Below are positions 25,073-36,602 of a stretch of 64,000 nt of DNA, one piece after another. This stretch comes from Selaginella moellendorffii (Eukaryota > Streptophyta > Lycopodiopsida > Selaginellales > Selaginellaceae): assembly GCF_000143415.4 (NCBI RefSeq), contig NW_003314307.1:1158952-1222951 (forward strand). Direction: 5' to 3'. Position 1 is the stretch's first letter. Each line of letters starts with the position of its first letter. Under the pieces are notes generated by a model. The model was not told the origin of the DNA and did no database searches. It saw nothing but the letters and a program-made list of their open reading frames with translations. Position numbers and translations under genes: made by a program.

Positions 25073-26830
25073 TTGAGTCTCCGTTGTATGCCAAGGATCG
25101 CGATACCGTGGACCGCCAGGATCCAGGCAATGATTCAAGCGGGGAGAATGGAGGAGGCCCGCTTCACCTTCCACCGAATGCCCAGCTGGGACGTGGTGAC
25201 GTGGAACATGATAATCTCCAGTCATGCCCAGAGTGGGGATGTGGCAGCGGCGAAGCGACTGTTCGATTCCATGCCCGAGCGTAGCTTTGTTTCGTGGAAC
25301 ACCATGGCCGCCGCGTACGTGCGCAACAGCGATCCCCACAGCACGAAAGGAATCTTCGATCGGATGCCTCTGTGGAACACGGTGGCCTGGAACACGCTTA
25401 TCACCGCATATTCCCAGGTAGGGCATTTCCAAACATGTTTACAGATCTTCTACTCTATGCCCCATTGGGATGTTTTCTCTTGTAATTACGTCATCACCGC
25501 TCTATCAAATCTTGAGAACCTTAGTGCCGCGATATCGCTCTTTGATTCCATGCCCCTCAGGAACGTATACACGTGGAATCTTATGCTTGCGGCATATGCC
25601 CAAACGAGGCAAATTGTTTGTGCGTGTCTTTTCTTCTCGAAGATGCCAGAGCCCAATGTGGTGTCGTGGAACGAGATACTTGGAATGTACACCGAGTCCC
25701 AAAAGCTTACAGAGGCACGCATGGTGTTCGATTCCATTCCACGCCCAGATGCCGTGTCGTGGACAATCCTGTCCAGGGCATATTCCCTGTCCGGGCATCT
25801 TGATGGTGCGACAGAGGTGTTTGCAAAGATGCCGCGTCACGATTCCGGAGCTTGCACGGGCATCATTGGCGCATTCTTGCAGTACGGCATATACGGCAAA
25901 GCCCATGGCATCTTCTCCGAGATGCCACACCGCAGCATCACGTCCTGGAATGCCGTTTTAGTGGCGGCATGCTCGGGTTATGGAGATTCCAGGGCAGTTT
26001 TTACCAGGATGCCAATGTGGAATCTGTCAAGCAAGACCGCAATGCTCCAGGCGCTTGCCCAGAGCGGCTGCTTGGACGAGGCCGAGGAGACTTTCCATTC
26101 CATGGCTTCTTCCACCGTGAATGTGGATATGGTGTGCTGGACTTCAATGATAATCGCCTATTCCATCCATGGTTCCATTGATAGGGCGAGAGACATCTTC
26201 GATCTAATGCCAAGGCGCGATTGCGTGTGCTGGAACGTAATGGTTGGAGCATATGCCCAAAACGGGTATCTCGCCCTCGCTCAAGAAGCCCTGGAGAAGA
26301 TGCCCGAGAGGGAGGCAATGTCGTGGACGGCGACGATTGCCGCACACGCGCAGAGGGGCTACGTGGCAGAATCTCGTCGGCTGTTCGATCTGGCTGTCCA
26401 GAAGGGAGGTGGAGACGATGCAGTGCTGTGGACGGCCCTGATTGCGTCCTACGCTCTCAACGGCTGTGCCAGGGCGACCGTCGATACGCTCAGGGCAATG
26501 CTCCACCACGGCATCCCAGCCGACCACGTGGTCTTCAACAGCCTTCTCTTTAGCTGCGGCCATAGCGGGCTGGTAGCATTGGCGCGGGAGAGCTTTGTGT
26601 CCATGAGACACGAGCACTCACTGGAGGCAGGGCTCGATCACTACACGCGAATGCTGGGGATTCTCGCGCGCGCTGGGCAAATCGAAGAAGCACTAGATCT
26701 CCTCCAAGCAATGCCCTACCGCCCAAACGATGTAACGTGGACTACATTCTTGAGCGCGTGTGGGGCGGGTCAGTTGGATCCAGCGAGCTCCATTCACTAT
26801 GTGTTGCTTACCAATAGCATTGCGCCCTAA
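25073..26830 (+). CDS. Pentatricopeptide repeat (PPR) protein, 585 aa
   Basis: The third intact PPR gene, intronless, in an otherwise AT-rich, repeat-laden neighbourhood. The product begins MSLRCMPRIAIPWTARIQAMIQAGRMEEARFTFHRMPSWD and is made of about sixteen repeats of roughly 31 residues with W-N-M/T/V cores (VVTWNMIISSHAQSG, VCWNVMVGAYAQNG). Near the C-terminus a longer P-type unit (HHGIPADHVVFNSLLFSCGHSGLVALARESF) is followed by an E-like YTRMLGILARAGQIEEALDLLQAMPYRPNDVTWTTFLSAC segment, and the protein ends soon after. There is no DYW domain. The coding region is markedly more GC-rich than its flanks, consistent with a retained functional gene. Organellar RNA processing is inferred from the family. 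Confidence 0.9.
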   Translation: MSLRCMPRIAIPWTARIQAMIQAGRMEEARFTFHRMPSWDVVTWNMIISSHAQSGDVAAAKRLFDSMPERSFVSWNTMAAAYVRNSDPHSTKGIFDRMPLWNTVAWNTLITAYSQVGHFQTCLQIFYSMPHWDVFSCNYVITALSNLENLSAAISLFDSMPLRNVYTWNLMLAAYAQTRQIVCACLFFSKMPEPNVVSWNEILGMYTESQKLTEARMVFDSIPRPDAVSWTILSRAYSLSGHLDGATEVFAKMPRHDSGACTGIIGAFLQYGIYGKAHGIFSEMPHRSITSWNAVLVAACSGYGDSRAVFTRMPMWNLSSKTAMLQALAQSGCLDEAEETFHSMASSTVNVDMVCWTSMIIAYSIHGSIDRARDIFDLMPRRDCVCWNVMVGAYAQNGYLALAQEALEKMPEREAMSWTATIAAHAQRGYVAESRRLFDLAVQKGGGDDAVLWTALIASYALNGCARATVDTLRAMLHHGIPADHVVFNSLLFSCGHSGLVALARESFVSMRHEHSLEAGLDHYTRMLGILARAGQIEEALDLLQAMPYRPNDVTWTTFLSACGAGQLDPASSIHYVLLTNSIAP

Positions 26831-28540
26831 ATGATATGTGGCGGTCAAGTTCTCATGAAACCTATGAACTCACTTATGGTGGTACGTGATTGATTTCAAG
26901 GTGGTCAAATTTTGTGTAGATCAGAGTAAGAAGGAAGGCAGGCATTATACCTCATCATTAGTTTTTGTGAAGTATGGTCCAAGATATAAGACTCAAGCAC
27001 TTTTGACTCGTACTAAACAAAAGCTGTGTCGTGAAAAACTATATATTTCATTTTATGTCACAGCAAGGGAGTGCATATGATTGGTCTTCTGTCCAACTGT
27101 AATGCCATCAAATAGTATTCAACAGCTTTTTAGGAACCCTAAAGGAATATATAACTTATGTTAGAAATTAGTTTTTTTGTCAGAAAAAAAAAGGTTAAAT
27201 AGAAATCTGGTTAAGGGTTTTTTTGCACAAAGTGTTGGGTTTACTTGTCTCCCAACATGTTATGCAATTTTTTCAAAAACCACTGACATTTCTTTTCTGA
27301 TCTTTGTGACCACATTTGGAAATTACGATACTGACTATTTATTGTGTGCTTTATTTAAGAAAGACATTCTAGAGTTTCTTTTGGAACAAAATGGGGGATA
27401 TGGGATTGGAAGTATGTTGTAGTGTCCTTTAGCAATGCTAATATCTGCACAGGATATATTTAAATATTTAATTTTATCATTTTAAAATATTATAGAATTA
27501 TAATTTTATATTACTTCATTTTTCTTGATCTATATTACCAAAATATTAAAATCTTATTGTTATTTCCACTTTGCAAGGAATTCAAAAAATATGGATATTG
27601 TAGTATTCTTTATTCTTTTAATCTTTTTCTTGATTTTTTATATTTCTCTCTCAATAGAATGTAATATTAACATTTTAAATAAGTTTGTAAGAACAAAAAT
27701 AATTATAATTTACAGTGCTATCTCAAAAAATGAGTGTATCCAACAAACTAGTTAAAGCTCAAAAGTGCATCTTAACTGAACCAAACTCCCTATCTAAAGT
27801 TTTTTTAAAAAGATTATTTAACATTATTATATTTATACTTTTGATGATTTTCATGGAAAACCATATTTCAATTATTTTATTTAATAGAAATGAATCAAAT
27901 AAATATCAATCATTTGTTAAAAAAATAAAATTTTATATGATGAGTTTAAAAATGAAGAAGATACTATAGATTTAGGTTTTTTAAATTTAAGTGTATAACA
28001 ACATGATTATAGTTTATTTTGCTAGTACTATAATTCACATATTAAAGAGGATAGACCAATAGTTTTTCAAATTTAATATAGTTAATGTTTCTTAAACTAT
28101 TACATAGTTTACTTGTGTCTATTGAGCTTAAACTTTATTATTATTAAATTATATTGATGTTTTTAACATTAATTATAGATTAAATATTTTATGTTATACT
28201 TTCTAACTTTGACCACTAAAATTATTACATCCATCATAATGTTCTTTAAATTTTAAAACTTTTTGGTTGTTAGTTTTATATATAAAATTTTCTTCTATTT
28301 TCTTACATGTTGAGCAATTAGGATTATAATCTTTTTCATTGCCATGCTCCATTGAACTTGAAAGTCATGGGATATGAAACTTCTAGAATGGATTTCTTAT
28401 TGTTATCTCTATAATAATCACTTAGTAAGAAAATCTGAAAACTAAACCTTCTCACACCACTCCACTATCAGGGATAGGAGGTTTTGTAGGTTACTATTTA
28501 TAAGTACCTCAGTTATCACCTCCACCTTCAGCAAATATAA
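26831..28540. other. AT-rich DNA, no gene seen
   Basis: Long A/T runs and short lysine- or phenylalanine-rich frames that look like chance. I see no domain, RNA gene or clear repeat boundary. Confidence 0.5.
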
Positions 28541-28599
28541 ACCACTCAACATGATGCTGCAATTGAGCGGATATACTCCTGCCAAGCAACCATTTACTG

Positions 28600-28880
28600 G
28601 TGGGATGTGCAAAAAGAGCACTATCAAGCTAGGGTCAACACCACACTGCTATATGGTTGTGCCGTATGGGTGCCCAGCCAATCATTGACAAGCTAGTCCC
28701 ACCTAGAAGGGGCCTTCATCACCAACAATTTTAGGATCAAAAGGAGAGCACCTTATAGCTTGCTATGCATGCATATGGAACAACTTTCAATTGAAATCCA
28801 GGCATAGACGTGCACTATATAGTTCATACTTGCCACTTAGAGAGACATATTTAACCCTTATGTGATCAAAGCATAGATAA
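28600..28880 (+). pseudogene. LINE (non-LTR retrotransposon) reverse-transcriptase C-terminal scrap
   Basis: A stop-broken frame reads TTLLYGCAVWVPSQS, then an amber codon, then LEGAFITNNFRIKRRAPYSLLCMHMEQLSIEIQA. The order LLYG-x-VW, a helix ending in a basic patch, then PxxLLxxExxxLPIE is the usual C-terminal tail after the LINE reverse transcriptase palm. It is a few hundred bases long, 5'-truncated and dead. Confidence 0.5.
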
Positions 28881-29105
28881 TTTACTATAACCACACTTTT
28901 TTGGAGGAGTCTCAATCACAACTTTGTAAGTGACTAAATTTTCCATTCTACTTTAGTCACTTAACCACACTTTTAACCACTTGGAAGAATCTCACTCAAA
29001 ACTTTTATATATTCAATTTTGGATTTAGGGACTTACTAATGTCGCAAATATGACTTCGGGTATCGAAAGATATTTGTCGGTCAGTCCTTACGAATACTCT
29101 CTCTT

Positions 29106-29920
29106 TACTACCACGACGGCAAGAGGTCGGTACTACTAATTCCCTTTACTAGTGCCCAAGAAATTGGTCAGCACATGTGCACTTAGACCAGAAGGGCAAT
29201 AAAGAAGGAAATCCTGACATAGTGATGAGAAACTCATAATGTTAGCTTGTATTTGCTAGTGTTGGAAACCCCCACGATATTGAGACTAGTCACTCAATAT
29301 TCGCTAAATGATAGCTTACCGTGTCTGCCAAACACCCTCACTATCATGCCCTTTGTGTTAGTCTTATTTCTGTCCTAAATACTATTTATGGAAAGTGTCT
29401 AGATTCACTCATTTGGCATATCTATGGAATGTAGAGATTGGCCTGAACACAATAATGTTCGTCCTATGTCCAAATTCGCAATCTAAGGACATTCCATATT
29501 TAGTAAGTTTCAAGTTTGTTCTAGAGACTAACTCCTAGTACTAAGGGAGGCTTGGGGTGAAAACCCAAAGTGTGTGTTCCTCAAGGGGGGGTGGGGGGGG
29601 GGGGGGGGGGGGTTCCCAAAGTATAAAAAAGAAAATGGTTGGGAAAGCATTTCTTACCCCCCGAAAAATTAATTTGGCTCCCCTTGGGCTGGGGCCCCCC
29701 CTGTTCCGGGTTTGGGTTGGGGCTAAACCCAAACTCTATGCTGGTTTAATCGGGGGGGGACCCCCCCCTTCCCATTAGGCCCCCCGTATGCCAAAAATGT
29801 GCTAAAATCCCTTTGAAACCCTTTTTCATGTAAAATCTGGAAATGGGGAGCTAGTGCTCCTGGGAATGTACTGGACTTTCCTTTTTTAGGGGAAAGGGCT
29901 TGGAGTTTGGCTCCCAAATT
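29106..29920 (+). repeat. 5' LTR of the chromovirus, low-quality at its 3' part
   Basis: Clean similarity to the 3' LTR holds to about 29580. From there to the gap at 29921 the sequence drifts into stretched G, C and A runs relative to the 3' LTR, which suggests poor base calls near a contig end rather than evolution. Confidence 0.8.
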
Positions 29921-30020
29921 NNNNNNNNNNNNNNNNNNNNNNNNNNNNNNNNNNNNNNNNNNNNNNNNNNNNNNNNNNNNNNNNNNNNNNNNNNNNNNNN
30001 NNNNNNNNNNNNNNNNNNNN
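29921..30020. other. Assembly gap (100 N)
   Basis: Exactly 100 unknown bases, a placeholder-sized gap between the 5' LTR and the retrotransposon body. The primer-binding site and the start of gag would lie here. The true length is unknown. Confidence 0.99.
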
Positions 30021-30286
30021 ACGATTTCTATCCAACTTTTGTCAGACTTTCTAACTCAAGTTGCATACGCAGAGATTTTTCTAGTAGATCCAAAGCAACC
30101 TGTGTAGGATTAGTTGAATTGCACCATTCAGTAAGAATGTTGTATACATGTTCAGTTATTGATAGAGGCATTAATGTAGCTAGCGAGATGGTGAAACGGA
30201 ACCGTGCTGATGATGCTGAAACCTCTAGACGGGTGAATTGAGAAGAGGAAACTCTTGCTAGAGATGCTACAAAAGAGGTAGAGGCT

Positions 30287-31504
30287 ATGTCAAAAGAGGA
30301 AGAACCAAATGCTACGGCATTGCAGTGTACGGCTCAGAAAGTCGAGATCGATAATTTGCGAAGGGAGATTCACAAATTGAAGAAGGAGAACAAAAAAAGG
30401 AAGAAAGAAGCTAAGGTAGCTAAACTAGCTAAGCCTAAGCAACTAGACTCTTCTTCAAGTTTTGAGGACAATGAAGTTCTACAGCTGCCCCCGGTTGCAC
30501 AAGTTTCAAAGTTCAAGCCTCTGAAACCACCCAATTTCAGAGGCATGTGGGACTATCAGGTTTTGGAAGACTGGGTCTACGATATGGAAAATTATTTTAT
30601 AGCGGCAAACGTAGATGATCGTGCGAAAGTTGCGTGTGTGCAATTCTTTCTCACTGATCATGCCAAAACTTGGTGGCACCAGGTGTGTGCTGAAAAAGGG
30701 CAAACTAGAAGTTGGACCAAGATGCGGTCTCGTATCCGTAAGGAATACTTGCCGGATGATTTTGGTTTGAGACTTCACATGGAGCTGCAGCGGTTAAAGT
30801 AGCAAGGGGACCTCATACATTACGTTAATGAGTTTGCTCAGAAGTGCATTATGATTGCAAATATGAGTGACAAAGATGCTCGGAGTTATTTTCTAGAGGG
30901 TTTAAATTCACTTTCTCGCAATGAGATTTTAAAGTTTAAGCTAAAGATGTACCTGGAGTGTATGGAGGCAGCATAGCAAGTTGCCTTTAGCCACTTGCTC
31001 ATGGAACAATATCAACAACTGTATGCTGGTACCTCGGACAAGAATAAGAATTCTGGGAACAAACAAGGTGATCAGAAATAAAGGGTGGAAGGCAGGTTCC
31101 GACCTGAAAGCTCACAAGCAACGGTTAGCAAAGGTGGTGGTGGTTGGATACCACTAGCAGCTTCTTCTGGTCCTAGGCCTTTTGTTCCTCCTCTTGGTGG
31201 GTACAAGCAACAACAATTTGCAAAACCTGCTCCTAGCGGAACAAGTAGTGTGTGTCATTGCTTCCATTGTGGAGAGTCAGGACATAGGTCCTCGGAATGT
31301 CCCAACAAGCATAAGACAAGGTCTCGTGTTAATGTCATGAGGGAAGATGGTGGTGGTGAAGTTGAAGGGGTTGACGAGTTGGTCAATGTAGACTATGAGG
31401 AAGAGGAGGTGAGTTACTTTCATTGCTTTCCTCAAGCTTTTCTCGTAGTCAATGCAAACATTAATCTGTTGATGTATCTGGTAGGCTTTGTCCATGAACA
31501 CTGA
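30287..31504 (+). pseudogene. gag: Chromovirus gag remnant with zinc knuckle
   Basis: Gag would form the virus-like particle. The first open stretch (30287-30802) has a coiled Lys/Glu-rich start and a retrotransposon gag core (FRGMWDYQVLEDWVYDMENYF and AKTWWHQV). It ends at an in-frame TAG at 30800. The frame continues past further stops to a CCHC zinc knuckle, CFHCGESGHRSSEC, at about 31262-31303. It is inactive in this copy. Confidence 0.8.
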
Positions 31505-31510
31505 ATCCAA

Positions 31511-31777
31511 GTGATGATTGACACGGGAGCTGCGCACAATGTGATATCTAAGGACTTAATTAAGTTGTTAGGATTGAATGCTGAGCAAATGTTACCTATG
31601 CACTTCTGGTTTGCCAAAGGTGGGCAAGTAGCTAGAAAGTTTGTGAGTGATGTTCCAATAAAAATATCCAAGTGGAAAGAAAGAGTGGACTTTGTAGTGT
31701 TGAAGATATTAGATTTTCAGATAGTGTTTGGTATAGATTTCTTCAATAAATATATAAAAAGGGATTTATGGTGCTAA
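31511..31777 (+). pseudogene. Chromovirus aspartic protease remnant
   Basis: The retropepsin active-site motif reads MIDTGAAHNVIS, with the D-T-G triad intact. VFGIDFFNKY near the end fits the second conserved segment (usually G-x-D-W-L). An in-frame stop follows at 31775. Confidence 0.78.
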
Positions 31778-32000
31778 ACAAAGTTGCATCACATTGAAGT
31801 CAGAAGGATGTTTTGATGTGTCCTTCCAGTTGCAAAAGTGCTTCTCAAAGGATTGGGATGCTAAGTTCCTAATTGCAAGACCCGCTCAAAAAGCAGCTAA
31901 GAAGGGATGTCAGACCTTTTGGGTTCAAGTGATGGAAGCTGAAAGTGTGGGTGACTCAGTTTAGATTGGTGATGGGGTTGATCCTGTACCAAAGAAGATA

Positions 32001-33383
32001 TTGGAGTTGTTAGAGCAGAATCATGATATCTTTATGAAGGATTTGTTGCCAAGGCTACCTCCTAGTTGTGAAGTTGATCATCGGATTGAGGTTATTCTTG
32101 GTTTTGAACCATTTACAAAAACTCCATATCAATTAAACATTAAGGAGATGGCTGAACTCAAGAAGCAACTCACGGAGCTTCTTGACAAAGGTCATATCCG
32201 ACCAAGCAAATCACCTTATGAAGCACCGGTCCTTTTTGTTATAAAAAAGGATGGAACCATGAGGATGTGTATTGACTATTGGGCACTTAACAAGATGATG
32301 GTTAAAAATAGTTATCCTTTGCCTCACATTGATGACTTGTTTGACTAACTCTTAAAAGCTAAGTATTTTACATGACTTGATTTATGGTCCAGGTATCATC
32401 AGATATGGGTGGCAGATCAGGATGTGGAGAAGACAGTCTTTAAGACTTAGTGCGGATCTTATAAATTCCTTGTCATGCCGTTCGGGTTATGCAATGCTCC
32501 GGCAATGTTCAACACTATGATGGATAGAATATTTAGAGATCATTTGGACACATTTGTTGTTCTATACATTGACAATATTCTAGTCTTTAGCGAAATGTTG
32601 GAGGATCATTTGAAACACTTAGAGCTAGTGTTTCAGAAGTTGCATAAACACAAACTGTATGCTAAAGAAAATAAATGTGCTTTTGGAAAATTGCACATAA
32701 ACTTTCTCTGACATATAATTGGTGGTGGTGTAATTGAGGTAGATCCAAAAAAGGTGGAAGCAATGAAGTCTTGGGAAGTCCCGACCATTGTATTAGATGT
32801 TCGTTCTTTTCTTGGTTTGGCGGGATACTATTTCAAGTTTGTCCACAATTTTGCAAGAATTGCTCCTCCATTGACTGAGTTGATGAAGAGTAGTATTCCA
32901 TTTCATTAAACATTGGCTTGTCAGCGTGCTTTTGTACGGTTGAAGGAGATCTTGACTACGGTTCTTATTCTCAAGGTCCCAGATCTTAATAAGCCCTTCG
33001 AAGTGCATTGTGATGCATCTGGCTATTCTATTGGTGCCATGTTACAGCGAGATTGTTACAAAGCGGTTGGTGTTATGCTAAGGCGACATGGTTGTTCCAT
33101 TGCATTCTATTCCAAGAAATTGGATGAAACTCAATGAAAATGGCCAATGCATGAGAAAGAGATGTTTGCTATAGTGTCGGCCCTGAAACACTAGAGACAC
33201 TACTTGGATGGACACACCAAGGTTTATATAGATAGTAAGACATTGAGTTACTTTGCTACGCAGCCTAAGCTTACGTCGAAGCAGGCCCGTTGGCAAGAGA
33301 AACTTGTTAGATATGATATTGAAATCATATATCAACTTGGTAAAGACAATATTGTTCCGGATGCATTGAGTCGTCAAGCTTAG
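32001..33383 (+). pseudogene. pol: Chromovirus reverse transcriptase-RNase H remnant
   Basis: The reverse transcriptase shows the entry region ([16 protein letters not shown]), the [12 protein letters not shown] block, PFGLCNAPAMFNTMMDRIF, and a catalytic box that reads YIDN rather than the usual YIDD, so a catalytic aspartate is missing. Stops interrupt it at about 32346, 32448 and 32709. RNase H follows with PFEVHCDASGYSIGAMLQRD and an EKEMFAI segment near 33158. The copy is dead. Confidence 0.85.
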
Positions 33384-33401
33384 TTTCAGGCAATATCAGC
33401 A

Positions 33402-34510
33402 ATGAGTTCGGACTGGTTGGAAGACGTTTGGGCTTCGCATGGAAGTGATCCATTGGCAAAGACAATCTTATGCTATGTGGGGTTATCAAAGCAGAACCCT
33501 GGTAGCGAAGTAGCAAAAGTTGCTAGTCGCACCAATGCGAAGCTTCACTTCTTAGTTCGGGATGGGCTTATATTCTATAAGCAAGAAAGATTGTACCTTC
33601 CTTCTAAGGATTTGCAGCTGTTGTTTCTGCAAGAACATCATGATGTTTCAGTAGTGGGACATGGTGGAAAGCAAAAGACCCTAGCTTCATTGAAAAAGGG
33701 ATTTTTTCTGGTCTAGTATGGAAGGTGATGTAGCAGACTATGTCCATTCTTGCCCTATATGCCAGCAATATAGGTGCAGAATTGAGAAGTAGGCTAGAAA
33801 GTTGTAGTGCACTTCAGCACCGGCATGGCCATTTCAAAGTGTGACACTTGATTTTGTCACTTGTTTGCCGAAATCTAATGGTTATGATAATTTGATAGTG
33901 GTTGTGGATCGTTTGTCGAATATTGCACACTTCATTCCAACTGTGGAAACAGTAAATGTGAAGTAAGCAGCAAAACTCTTTTTCCATGAAGTAGTGCGGG
34001 TTCGTGGTCTTCCCGAAGAAATGATCTCGGATAGAGATTCGAGATTTACAGGGAAGTTTTGGGGCACACTGTTCCAGCTGTTTAGTACCAAGTTGAAGTT
34101 TAGTACGGCTTATCATCCTCAAACTGATAGGCAGACCAAATGTGTGAATGCTCAAGTTAAGGATTATCTGCGGTACTATGTCATAGTGGACCAACAAAAC
34201 TGGGTTGAGCATTTAGACACAACAGTTATAACAACACATTTCACAGCACTATTGGTTGTTCTCCATGAGAGATGTTGCAAGGGAATGCTCGTGGGGTCCC
34301 TTAGTAGATTGTTGTACCAAAACCAATGTCCGAAGTGTTGGTCCCAACCATTGAGACTTATGCGGAGTAGCTACGCCAAGGTTGGTCTAGGGCTACTGAT
34401 GCGATGGGCAAAGCTCAGGATAAGTATTGATGTGATAAGGATCAGCATTGTCGAGATGTATCCTATCAAGTGGGGGATTAAGTATGGCTATCTTCCCGAA
34501 ACTTGAATAT
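33402..34510 (+). pseudogene. Chromovirus integrase remnant
   Basis: It has an HHCC-like start (QEHHDVSVVGHGGKQKTL, then CPICQQYR after a stop at 33714), a core with TLDFVTCLPKSNGYDNLIVVVDRLS, and the second catalytic aspartate in MISDRDSRFTGKFW. The AYHPQTDRQTKCVN block follows. Several stops interrupt it. Confidence 0.83.
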
Positions 34511-34562
34511 TAAGGGATCTTTGTCTCGGAAGTTGTTACTGAGATATATTAGACCCTATTAG

Positions 34563-34884
34563 GTGTTGAAACGACTTGATGATGTATTCTATCAGTTGGA
34601 TATTCCACAAAAGATGTCTAGACTTCATAATGTGTTTCATGTCAGTTTACTAGCCCCATATCATGAGGATCCTGGCCACTCTAGGGATGTTCATCCAACT
34701 TCGGATGTTATTGATGGTGAACCGGAGTATGAGGTCATCTTGTAAGGCATGTGGTGGTCAAACCAAAGAATATTTAGTTAAGTGGAAAGGTTACCCATCT
34801 TGTGAATCAACTTGGGAGCTTCTTAGGAATTTTACATATGCTTGTGTGTTTGTCATGGAGTATGAGAATGATAATAAAGATTAG
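34563..34884 (+). pseudogene. Integrase C-terminal chromodomain remnant
   Basis: The block LDIPQKMSRLHNVFHVSLLAPYH is the usual linker, followed after a frameshift by KEYLVKWKGYPSCESTWELLRNF, a classical chromodomain that reads histone methylation and steers insertion into heterochromatin. This makes the element a chromovirus. Confidence 0.85.
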
Positions 34885-35480
34885 CTTTTGTAAATCTTGT
34901 AATAAATCTTAAAAATTAAGAAAGTAATATATTTCTATAAATCAAAGTGTCATTTCTCTCATTTGTTAATACTTGGGTCAGTTTTGGTAGACTGACTTTG
35001 GCACTTTGGTGTATGGGTCTAATCCATAACCATGGGGATAACTATTATAGATTGATCACAGGTCCTTACCTTTCTCTCGATGACTCATTTTTGAAAAGGG
35101 ACGTGGTCGTGTAAACAACTTAATCTGCCAGTTTATAATAGTTGTCTAAATCTTCTCGACATGGTTGATTTCTTGCTCAGAGGAAGTTGGGCCCCTAGCC
35201 TTCTTCCCTATGTCCCTACGGGCAGGGATGTATCATTCCTTTGTCAGCCAAGTGGTACTCGGAGCAGCAAGGGTGGCTAACTCTATTAGTCATTTCCTTG
35301 TCAGCGACGGCCGGAGGGTGTCTGAGTCTTAATGTTTTGGATGTAGAGGAGAAGTCATTCCATAACTCATTTAAGTCAGTGTGTTTCCCACATAGTGTGC
35401 TTTCCATTAACTTTCGGAGTTGTTGTTTCCTTGATGGTTTGCTAGACTCGGGTATGCATCAATGAGGACGTCGATCTTCC
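34885..35480 (+). other. Chromovirus 3' untranslated region
   Basis: Non-coding stretch between the chromodomain and the polypurine tract at about 35483-35495. No open frame of note. Confidence 0.55.
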
Positions 35481-35495
35481 CCAAGGCGGGGAGAG

Positions 35496-36600
35496 TGTTG
35501 CCACAATGGCAGGATGTCAGTACTATTAGTTCCCTTTATGGTCTCTGCCCAAGCTAGTTGAGAAACTGGTCAGCACATGTGCACTTAGACTGGAAGGGCA
35601 CTAAGGAAGGAAATCCTAAGTTGTCATTAAGTCAAGCATACTTGACAAGGTGATAAGAAACTTATAATGTTAGCTTGCACTTGCTAGTGTTGGGAACCCC
35701 CACGATATTGAGACTAGTCATTCAATATTCGCTGCATAATAGTTTACCGTGTTTGCCAAACACCCTCGCTATCATCATGCCCTTTGTGTTAGTCTCATTT
35801 CGGTCCTAAATACTATTTATGAAAAGTGTCTAGATTTGCTCATTTGGCATATTTATAGAATGTAGAGATCGGCCTGAACACAATAGTGTTCATCCCATGT
35901 CCAAATTTGCAATCTAGGGATATTCTATATTTATTAAGTTTCAAGCTTGTTCTAGAGACTAACTCCTAGTACTAAGGGAGGCTTGGGTGAAAGCCCAAAA
36001 CATGTGTTCCTTAGCACGGGGGGTTGTGGGGGGTTCTAAATATATAGTAGGGATAGTGTGGTTGGAATGTATGTCCAACCACCAGAGACATTAGTTTGGC
36101 TCCCGTTGGGCTATGTTGCTCCTTGTTCTGTGTTCGGCTTGGGTCTAAACCCAAGCTCCATGCTGCTTTAGTCGGTGGGGTACCCTCCTCCTCGCGTTAG
36201 GCCACCGGTATGCCAAAATTGTGCTAGACTCCGTCTAACATCATTTTGCATGTAGGTGCTGGATACGGGGAGCTAGTGCTCATGGGATTGTACCGGACCC
36301 TTGTTTTGTAGTGTGGGGGTTTCCAAATGTATAGTAGGGATAGTGTGGTTGGAATGCATGTCCAACCACCTGAGACATTAGTTTGGCTCCCGTTGGGCTG
36401 TGTCGCTCCTTGTTCTGTGTCCGGCTTGGGTCTAAACCCAAGTTCCATGCTACTCTAGTCGGTGGGGTACCCTCCTCCTGGTGTTAGGCCACCAGTCTGC
36501 CAAAATTGTGCCAAACTCTGTTTGACACCATTTTGTGTGTAGGTGTTGGATACGGGGAGCTAGTGCTCATGGGATTGTACCAGACCCTTGTTTCGTAGTG
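35496..36600 (+). repeat. 3' LTR of the chromovirus with an internal tandem duplication
   Basis: The LTR begins TGTTGCCACAATGGC directly after the polypurine tract. Within it a block of about 286 bp occurs twice, starting near 36033 and 36319 (marked by ATAGTAGGGATAGTGTGGTTGGAATG and ending in GATTGTACCxGACCCTTGTTT). The 5' LTR shows only one block before the gap. Confidence 0.8.
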
Positions 36601-36602
36601 TA

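Larger units (their letters stand above)
29106..36600 (+). mobile_element. Degenerate Ty3/gypsy chromovirus LTR retrotransposon
   Basis: Two long direct repeats flank a gag-pol region in the same orientation. The 5' LTR starts near 29106 and matches the 3' LTR from 35496 onward (shared blocks include GGTCAGCACATGTGCACTTAGAC and the CCCCCACGATATTGAGACTAGTCA stretch). A purine-rich tract, AAGGCGGGGAGAG, sits immediately before the 3' LTR, as expected for a polypurine tract. The order gag, protease, RT, RNase H, integrase, chromodomain defines the chromovirus branch of Ty3/gypsy. Many in-frame stops and an assembly gap at 29921-30020 mean this copy cannot be autonomous. No target-site duplication was found; the outer ends are unclear. 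Confidence 0.88.

Noticed and set aside
29585-29611. G-tract that could form a quadruplex
   Set aside because: Lies in the low-quality region by the gap; the 3' LTR has only short G runs there.
30287-34884. A live retrotransposon
   Set aside because: Many in-frame stops, a YIDN catalytic box and frameshifts in integrase make this copy inactive.
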